A program made the translations under genes and the position numbers. 5,559 nt of DNA from an uncultured Erysipelotrichaceae bacterium (GTDB taxonomy: Bacteria; Bacillota_I; Bacilli_A; Erysipelotrichales; Erysipelotrichaceae), in the NCBI GenBank assembly GCA_905201565.1, contig CAJKOS010000126.1, positions 1 through 5,559 on the forward strand, in the 5' to 3' direction. The notes below the pieces were generated by a model, which was given only the letters and a program-made list of their open reading frames with translations, made no database searches and was not told the DNA's origin. This document shows positions 1 to 3,947 of the stretch, piece by piece. How positions within the stretch are numbered: the first letter of the stretch is position 1; the number at the start of each line of letters is the position of its first letter.

Positions 1-42
1 TGACAAGACACATCTGTTAGCACACAATTCCCAATAAAATAG

Positions 43-56
43 TACAATATTGTCAT
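43..56 (+). promoter_or_regulatory. Candidate -10 box of the AraC-family gene, near-leaderless
   Basis: TACAAT at 43-48 is a good -10 hexamer. No convincing -35 lies 16-18 bases upstream, where the sequence is close to GCACAC. If it is used, transcription would start near 55, only a base or two before the ATG at 57, so the mRNA would have almost no leader. This fits the absence of any Shine-Dalgarno sequence before 57. The 10-base palindrome ACAATATTGT (44-53) overlaps the hexamer and could be a binding site, but it is short and AT-rich. Confidence 0.35.
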
Positions 57-920
57 ATGGAAGAGAAAAAGGAAAAAAGTACAGGTGGTGTGCTGCCGGC
101 GGAGTTTCGGGCAGAGGATTTTATGTGTTCTGACCGTGTCAGCTGGAGCTGGCATGAAGAGATGGAATGTGGTGTTGTGGTAGAAGGGACACTTTCCTAT
201 TTATATGAAAATGAGATTGTAAGGCTATCTGCAGGTGATGGGTTCTTCATGAATACCATGACCCGTCATGGCATCATCAACCGCACAAAGGATTATTGCC
301 TTGTGTATATGATCAAGTTTCATCCAAGGCTTGTCGGAGGAAGCAGGGACAGTATCTTCTGGGAGAAGTACCTCTATCCGATCATCCGCAATACAGCATT
401 TAAAGGACTGATCATCCGCCGCAAAGATGAACCAGCAGTTCTCAGGAATATCCTGCAGGCTTGTGTTGCAATGCGTGACAGACAGATCGGTTATGAATTT
501 GTGGTGCGCAATACCTTGTCCAATGTCATCTTTTCTGTCTATGAGAAGCAGAATGTAGTAACGAGTGGTCTATCCAGGAAAGATGTGCTGATGGAAGAAA
601 GAATCAGAACGATGCTTGATTACCTGGAGGCACATTACATGGAGAATGTGACACTGGAAGAAATTGCCGATAGCGCTGCTATTTCCATCAGTGAGTGCAT
701 CCGGTGTTTTAAAGCCATGGTACATGTCACACCGATTAATTATCTCCGTCAGTATCGCCTTGAAAAGGCTGCTGATTTATTGCTGCATACAGATCTGTCC
801 ATTTCCGAAGCAGCCTCGTATTGCGGTTTTGAGGAAATGAGCTACTTTACAAGGTGTTTCCGCAGCCAGTTTGGGGTTACCCCAACACTTTATCGCAGGA
901 CCTATAAAAAAACAGGATGA
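57..920 (+). CDS. AraC-family transcriptional regulator with N-terminal cupin domain
   Basis: This is a 287-aa, two-domain, cytoplasmic DNA-binding regulator. The N-terminal half (about residues 28-95) resembles the cupin sensing domain of AraC proteins: WHEEMECGVVVEG (31-43), a GDGFF turn near 60-64 and a downstream histidine (H71). The C-terminal 100 residues carry the paired helix-turn-helix module: first helices around TLEEIADSAAISIS (199-212), then the family signature around ISEAASYCGF (249-258) and YFTRCFRSQFGVTPTLYRR (263-281). The length is typical of the family. AraC proteins of this build usually sense a small molecule, often a sugar, and activate nearby genes; the ligand cannot be read here. 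No ribosome site precedes the ATG at 57. An in-frame ATG at 123 has GAGG five bases upstream and would still leave most of the cupin, so it is a real alternative start. The gene is convergent with the EIIB-like gene and lies at the window edge, so its targets may be to the left. Confidence 0.9.
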   Translation: MEEKKEKSTGGVLPAEFRAEDFMCSDRVSWSWHEEMECGVVVEGTLSYLYENEIVRLSAGDGFFMNTMTRHGIINRTKDYCLVYMIKFHPRLVGGSRDSIFWEKYLYPIIRNTAFKGLIIRRKDEPAVLRNILQACVAMRDRQIGYEFVVRNTLSNVIFSVYEKQNVVTSGLSRKDVLMEERIRTMLDYLEAHYMENVTLEEIADSAAISISECIRCFKAMVHVTPINYLRQYRLEKAADLLLHTDLSISEAASYCGFEEMSYFTRCFRSQFGVTPTLYRRTYKKTG

Positions 921-932
921 TCAGTCCTGTTT
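906..932 (-). terminator. Intrinsic terminator of the EIIB-like gene, inside the araC 3' end
   Basis: An 8-bp stem pairs AAACAGGA (910-917) with TCCTGTTT (925-932) around a 7-base loop that holds both stop codons. Read on the minus strand, the hairpin is followed at once by a run of T (complement of the A run 906-912), which is the classic Rho-independent layout. On the plus strand the following tract is only TTTC, so it would be a weak terminator for the araC gene. The hairpin is built from the last codons of two convergent genes. Confidence 0.6.
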
Positions 933-1337
933 CTGTGCATCAAGCCATCTTCTGTGGGATGTCATCCTGCGTATGGCAAGAGGTCTTGGTTCATCCGGGA
1001 AGGTGACAACCGTAGTTGGGTTTTCTTTCCATAGGGCGATGATATCCTGAGCATCTTCAATGAAGCATTCCGCATTCATCAGACCATACAGTCTTGGTGG
1101 AATGAAGTAGAGCGGGGCAGGATAGTGCTTGTCCTTGAGATTGCGCATTTCCATCTGTAAATGTGGACATAACATGGCAATATCATAAGGTTCCTTTCTG
1201 TCCTTGAGATGCAGAAAGGGCACGAATTCAAAACTTGCCACATCACTGAGGTGCTTTTCCTGCACCTCTTTTTCCATATGTGCGGCAAGGGCACTGGAGG
1301 AGAAACCACCTCCACAACAGATCAGAATTTTCAACAT
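921..1337 (-). CDS. Orphan PTS EIIB-like protein (lactose/cellobiose type)
   Basis: This 138-aa protein begins MLKILICCGGGFSSSALA. That matches the phosphocysteine loop of lactose/cellobiose-type PTS EIIB proteins (pattern C-x-x-G-x-S-x-S), with C8 as the likely phosphorylated residue. Residues 51-61 (YDIAMLCPHLQ) and 81-101 (PRLYG and following) fit the later strands and helices of that fold. In a normal PTS, EIIB passes phosphate from EIIA to the sugar held by EIIC in the membrane. No EIIA or EIIC gene is present here, so the role is open and could be regulatory. The family is usually about 100 aa; this protein has roughly 35 extra basic, proline-containing residues (104-138, including SHRRW). 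The frame extends upstream to 1475, but the start at 1337 is preferred because TGAGGAA (1344-1350) sits at ribosome-site distance and the conserved fold begins there. It is divergent from the fur-like gene and shares its operator region. Confidence 0.72.
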   Translation of the reverse strand: MLKILICCGGGFSSSALAAHMEKEVQEKHLSDVASFEFVPFLHLKDRKEPYDIAMLCPHLQMEMRNLKDKHYPAPLYFIPPRLYGLMNAECFIEDAQDIIALWKENPTTVVTFPDEPRPLAIRRMTSHRRWLDAQKQD

Positions 1338-1343
1338 GATACG

Positions 1344-1392
1344 TTCCTCAACATTTCTGCCTGTATTGTAACACGGTTTGAGGAGGACAAAA
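1344..1392 (-). promoter_or_regulatory. Promoter and ribosome site of the EIIB-like gene
   Basis: Reading leftward, an extended -10 element TGTTACAAT (complement of 1365-1373) has a weak -35, TTTTGT (complement of 1387-1392), with 16 bases between the hexamers. Transcription would start near 1358 and give a leader of about 20 bases. That leader contains TGAGGAA (complement of 1344-1350), a good Shine-Dalgarno for the ATG at 1337. The -35 overlaps the left arm of the inverted repeat at 1390-1412. Confidence 0.5.
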
Positions 1393-1412
1393 TTGCAAAT
1401 GACTTGCAATTT
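1390..1412. promoter_or_regulatory. Perfect 9-5-9 inverted repeat, likely Fur-family operator
   Basis: The arms AAATTGCAA (1390-1398) and TTGCAATTT (1404-1412) are perfect inverted complements separated by ATGAC. The symmetry continues outward as GAC...GTC if one extra A is allowed on the left. The core TTGCAA is itself a palindrome and appears twice, 11 bases apart, about one helical turn. The right arm contains the -35 hexamer of the fur-like gene, and the left arm touches the -35 of the divergent EIIB-like gene, so a bound dimer could block both. The general form (AAAT...ATTT dyad of 21-23 bases) recalls Fur/Zur boxes, but the sequence is not the textbook Fur, PerR or Zur consensus. Assignment to the adjacent Fur-like protein is inferred from position. 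Confidence 0.65.
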
Positions 1413-1431
1413 GTCTCTGCTTCTATATAAT
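1404..1431 (+). promoter_or_regulatory. Promoter of the fur-like operon
   Basis: TTGCAA (1404-1409) and a perfect TATAAT (1426-1431) are separated by 16 bases. Transcription would start near 1438, so the ATG at 1430, which lies inside the -10 box, would not be in the mRNA. The ATG at 1442 would have a leader of only about four bases. The -35 lies inside the right arm of the inverted repeat, which predicts repression by whatever binds there. Confidence 0.65.
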
Positions 1432-1441
1432 GCACATCTGT

Positions 1442-1852
1442 ATGGCAAAAGAATATACGACAAAAGTAAAGACATGGCTGCTCGCTTACCTCAATGAACA
1501 CGAAGATGAACGAAACAGCGCAAAGGATATTTATGCAAAGATGAAGAAGGATGGACTTGTGGCCAACCTTTCCACAATCTACCGCAACCTTGAAAAACTG
1601 GTGGAGGAACATGTGCTCTCCTATGAAGAAATACCCGGTGTTGAGGAAAGGCTGTATGTCTTTCATAAACCGGATATGGCATGTGCCCACCACCTGCATA
1701 TGCATTGCATTAAGTGTGGCAGGGTGTTTCATCTCAATTGCAGTTTCATGAATGATATACAGCATCATCTGAATGCAAAACACGGTTTTTCACTGGATTG
1801 TGAGAAGTCGGTATTGATGGGTATTTGTAAGGATTGCAGGGAGGAAGAATGA
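1442..1852 (+). CDS. Fur-family metal-responsive transcriptional regulator
   Basis: This 136-aa protein has the standard Fur/Zur/PerR plan. It has an N-terminal winged helix with recognition-helix segment LSTIYRNLEKLVEE (43-56), then a dimerisation and metal domain. The histidine-rich HHLHMHC (83-89) leads into a CxxC pair (C89, C92), and a second CxxC (C129, C132) lies near the C-terminus; the two pairs form the usual structural zinc site. The sensing site seems to use H83, H84, H86 and later histidines such as H114. The position that is often Asp in the HHDHL motif of E. coli Fur is Leu85 here. The start at 1442 is chosen because it aligns with the family N-terminus and because the ATG at 1430 lies within the promoter. 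There is no Shine-Dalgarno at either start. The stop overlaps the start of the membrane protein gene, so the two are co-translated. The metal sensed (iron, zinc or manganese) cannot be decided from sequence. Confidence 0.88.
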   Translation: MAKEYTTKVKTWLLAYLNEHEDERNSAKDIYAKMKKDGLVANLSTIYRNLEKLVEEHVLSYEEIPGVEERLYVFHKPDMACAHHLHMHCIKCGRVFHLNCSFMNDIQHHLNAKHGFSLDCEKSVLMGICKDCREEE

Positions 1853-2724
1853 TGGAAGTTTTGACACATGCTTTGATGCATGCTTTTGAAGATACGATAA
1901 AGCTCGTTCCATTTCTGTTTGTGACATATTTGTTGATGGAATGGCTGGAACGGAAAACTCAGGAAAAACAGACGGTATTATTAACAAAAGTTGGCAGGCT
2001 TGGACCACTGTTTGGTTCATTGTCCGGTATTTTGCCACAATGTGGGTTTTCAGCAGCTGCCGCCTCCTTATATGCAGGTGGTGTGATATCGATAGGAACA
2101 CTTGTTTCTGTTTTCTATTCGACATCCGATGAGATGCTGCCATTATTGATATCAACAGGTGTTCCAGTGGAGCGCATTGCAAAGATTGTTGGTATCAAGG
2201 TTCTGACGGCTCTTGTCAGTGGCTTTGTGCTCGATGGTATATTGCGGTTTACAAAATACCGCTACAAGACAGAAAAGCGGATTCATGATCTGTGTGAGGC
2301 AGAACATTGTGGGTGTGAAGAGGAAGAGGGCAGTATTGTGCACTCAGCTATCATCCATACGATTCACATCATCCTGTTTGTCTTTGCGATCACCTTTGTT
2401 TTGACACTTGTTGTGGAAGGTATTGGTGAAGACACGCTCATGACAATTCTTTCTTCCCATCCTGCCATTTCCATTTTCCTGAGTGGACTTGTCGGTCTTA
2501 TTCCAAATTGTGCATCTTCGATCATGATCACCCAGCTGTACCTTGATGGCATGCTTGGTTTTGGGGCGATGATGGCAGGACTGCTTGTTTCAGCAGGGGT
2601 TGGATTACTTGTGCTGTATCGCACAAATGCCCATCCTTCAGAGAACCTCAAGATTACCGGTATTCTCTATGCTGGTGGTGTGTTATGGGGTATATTGTTT
2701 GAAATTCTGCATGTTGTGATCTGA
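1852..2724 (+). CDS. Putative heavy-metal/manganese transporter, ArsP_2-like membrane protein
   Basis: This 290-aa polytopic membrane protein resembles the family annotated as putative manganese transporter or 10TM heavy-metal exporter (ArsP_2). Hydrophobic segments lie near residues 13-30, 55-90, 112-131, 171-190, 205-256 and 267-290. Two halves carry related motifs, GILPQCGFSAAAASLYAGG (59-77) and GLIPNCASSIMITQLYLDG (215-233), each with a Pro-x-Cys in a membrane segment, which suggests an internal repeat. The long polar loop between the halves (132-168) contains CEAEHCGCEEEEG (148-160), rich in Cys, His and acid and a plausible metal-binding patch. GGAGG (1840-1844) is 7 bases from the ATG at 1852 and 4 bases from the ATG at 1849, which overlaps the fur stop as ATGA; either is possible, as is a TTG at 1834. 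Overlap with a Fur-type regulator implies metal-controlled expression. Direction of transport and cargo are unknown, and older names suggesting arsenic should not be trusted. Confidence 0.72.
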   Translation: MEVLTHALMHAFEDTIKLVPFLFVTYLLMEWLERKTQEKQTVLLTKVGRLGPLFGSLSGILPQCGFSAAAASLYAGGVISIGTLVSVFYSTSDEMLPLLISTGVPVERIAKIVGIKVLTALVSGFVLDGILRFTKYRYKTEKRIHDLCEAEHCGCEEEEGSIVHSAIIHTIHIILFVFAITFVLTLVVEGIGEDTLMTILSSHPAISIFLSGLVGLIPNCASSIMITQLYLDGMLGFGAMMAGLLVSAGVGLLVLYRTNAHPSENLKITGILYAGGVLWGILFEILHVVI

Positions 2725-2762
2725 GTTTTTGAAATGTTCATGCAGTAGTCACTTTGCGATTG

Positions 2763-2788
2763 TATTATACTTGTTGTGAGGTGAATGT
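2763..2788 (+). promoter_or_regulatory. Possible internal promoter and ribosome site before the hydrolase gene
   Basis: The 64-bp gap after the transporter gene has no terminator-like hairpin. TATTAT (2763-2768) preceded by TTG could act as a -10, but no clear -35 lies at proper distance. GAGGTG (2778-2783) sits 7 bases (counted from GAGG) before the ATG at 2789 and is a good Shine-Dalgarno. The hydrolase gene may be read from the fur promoter, from this weak one, or from both. Confidence 0.3.
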
Positions 2789-3442
2789 ATGTTTGTGAAA
2801 GTGAATGGAATACAGCTCTTTTATGAACAAAGTGGTATGGGGAGACCTTTGATTCTCGTCCATGGCAATGGAGAAGACCATACCATCTTTGATGAAGCAG
2901 TAGATGTGCTCAAAGAGAGATATACGTGTTATGCAATTGACAGCAGAGGACATGGACAAAGTGCTTATGATGGGCAATTGCACTATCAGGACATGGCGGA
3001 TGATATTACCGCAATGATTGAAAAGTTAGATCTGCATAATGTGATTTACTATGGATTTTCTGATGGTGGTATCATCGGTCTTCTTGCGGCGGAGCATTCT
3101 GACAGGATTAAAGATCTCATTATTTCCGGAACCAACCTGGAACCGGATGATATGAAACCATGGCTCTATAAGACATTTAAGATGATCAATCATTTCAAAA
3201 AGGATGACAAGATCAGCCTGATGTTGAAGGAACCGCATATCACCGATGAAGTCTTGCACAATATCAGCGCAAGGACATTAGTGCTTGCCGGCAGTAAGGA
3301 TCTTGTAAAACAGGATGTGACAGAACATATTGCAAAGACCATCCCACATGGAGAATTGCGTATTCTTGCCGGAGAGGGGCATGGCAGTTATATTGTGCAT
3401 AACCGCAAGGTAGCGGATATCATCATGGCATTTGCTGGTTAG
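2789..3442 (+). CDS. Small alpha/beta-fold hydrolase
   Basis: This 217-aa cytoplasmic protein has the canonical alpha/beta hydrolase signatures in order: oxyanion-hole loop HGNG (25-28), the strand-turn DSRGHGQS (51-58), nucleophile elbow GFSDGG (89-94, Ser91), candidate catalytic acid Asp171 in AGSKD, and catalytic His198 in GEGHGSY. All three triad residues are therefore present and the enzyme should be active. At 217 aa it is shorter than the usual 250-280, mainly because the cap region between Ser91 and Asp171 is small, so the active site may be rather open. Likely reactions are ester, thioester or similar acyl hydrolysis; the substrate cannot be predicted. There is no signal peptide. The next gene starts 15 bases downstream with its own strong ribosome site, so the two are almost certainly one transcript. 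Why it sits in a metal locus is unclear. Confidence 0.85.
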   Translation: MFVKVNGIQLFYEQSGMGRPLILVHGNGEDHTIFDEAVDVLKERYTCYAIDSRGHGQSAYDGQLHYQDMADDITAMIEKLDLHNVIYYGFSDGGIIGLLAAEHSDRIKDLIISGTNLEPDDMKPWLYKTFKMINHFKKDDKISLMLKEPHITDEVLHNISARTLVLAGSKDLVKQDVTEHIAKTIPHGELRILAGEGHGSYIVHNRKVADIIMAFAG

Positions 3443-3457
3443 AAAGATGGGGGAAGA

Positions 3458-3880
3458 ATGGCGACATTAAATGAGCTGCATCTGCAGTTGGAATTGAAAG
3501 TACAGAAGTTTCTCGAAGAGGAAAGTGATGAAAACAGTTCATTGATCATAGCGGAGATCATCCGCTTGCTGGCAATGGACGCAGAAGTTGTGATTGCTGG
3601 TAATCCGGTGGAAGGAAAGGAAGGACTGACCGACCCGGCTGGTTACTATGGACCAGATGGCAGGTTCTATTTCCATGTGTTTACAAGCAGGCTGCGCTTC
3701 AATGAAAGTGGTGCAGAACACCCGTATATGACAAAGCTCAAGTTTCTTCTGGAACAGGCATTTACCAATGATACAATCGGTGGTCTTTCTTTGAACTACC
3801 AGAAGGGTAAGGGCACTGTTGTCATCAGTAAAGAAGATATCATGGAAGCTTTAAAACAGCTTTCTGGTGTAACAGAGTGA
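3458..3880 (+). CDS. Small SseB-like domain protein of unknown function
   Basis: This is a 140-aa soluble protein with no signal peptide or membrane segment. The N-terminal 40 residues are predicted helical and acidic (EEESDENSS near 20-28). The middle and end, notably PDGRFYFHVFTS (66-77) and the run from GGLSLNYQKG (108-117) to VVISKEDI (121-128), resemble the SseB N-terminal domain family, whose members show a conserved strand ending in VFTS and a later Asn-containing strand. That family has no firm biochemical role; the name comes from a serine-sensitivity phenotype in E. coli. The start is well supported by GGGGGA (3449-3454) just before the ATG. It is the last gene before a strong terminator and is coupled to the hydrolase gene. 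The match is by pattern only, so a distinct uncharacterised family is also possible. Confidence 0.6.
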   Translation: MATLNELHLQLELKVQKFLEEESDENSSLIIAEIIRLLAMDAEVVIAGNPVEGKEGLTDPAGYYGPDGRFYFHVFTSRLRFNESGAEHPYMTKLKFLLEQAFTNDTIGGLSLNYQKGKGTVVISKEDIMEALKQLSGVTE

Positions 3881-3884
3881 GCAT

Positions 3885-3907
3885 GGCTGCCGTGGGGCAG
3901 CTTTTTT
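3885..3907 (+). terminator. Rho-independent terminator
   Basis: A perfect 6-bp GC-rich stem, GCTGCC (3886-3891) with GGCAGC (3896-3901), encloses a GTGG loop and is followed directly by six T residues (3902-3907). It lies 5 bases after the SseB-like stop codon and separates the fur-to-SseB run from the iron-transport gene. Confidence 0.9.
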
Positions 3908-3911
3908 GTTG

Positions 3912-3947
3912 TATAATAACGGTTGTTTTTTGGAAAGAGGTGCTGAA
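3912..3947 (+). promoter_or_regulatory. Candidate promoter -10 and ribosome site of feoAB
   Basis: A perfect TATAAT (3912-3917), preceded by TTG, lies just after the terminator. The expected -35 position falls within the terminator hairpin and has no good match, so the promoter may need an activator or rely on the -10. AGAGGTG (3936-3942) is a strong Shine-Dalgarno; its GAGG core is 7 bases from the ATG at 3948. I do not see a copy of the 1390-1412 operator here, so control by the nearby Fur-like protein is not supported by sequence. Confidence 0.5.

Noticed and set aside
44..53. 10-base palindrome ACAATATTGT before the AraC-family gene
   Set aside because: It is short, AT-rich and overlaps a -10 box, so it can arise by chance; there is no second copy to support an operator.
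1430..1441. Earlier in-frame ATG for the Fur-family gene at 1430 (adds MHIC)
   Set aside because: It overlaps the perfect -10 hexamer 1426-1431, so it would not be transcribed from that promoter, and the family N-terminus fits the start at 1442.
1338..1475. 46-residue N-terminal extension of the EIIB-like protein
   Set aside because: It would be translated from across the divergent promoters and operator; the ribosome site before 1337 and the start of the conserved fold both favour the short form.
2725..2788. Possible terminator after the transporter gene (TTTTT at 2726-2730)
   Set aside because: No stable hairpin precedes the T run, so readthrough into the hydrolase gene is more likely.
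3908..3926. Partial dyad GTT...AAC around the feoAB -10 as an iron-regulator box
   Set aside because: Symmetry is broken at several positions and it matches neither the 1390-1412 repeat nor a known Fur or DtxR consensus well enough.
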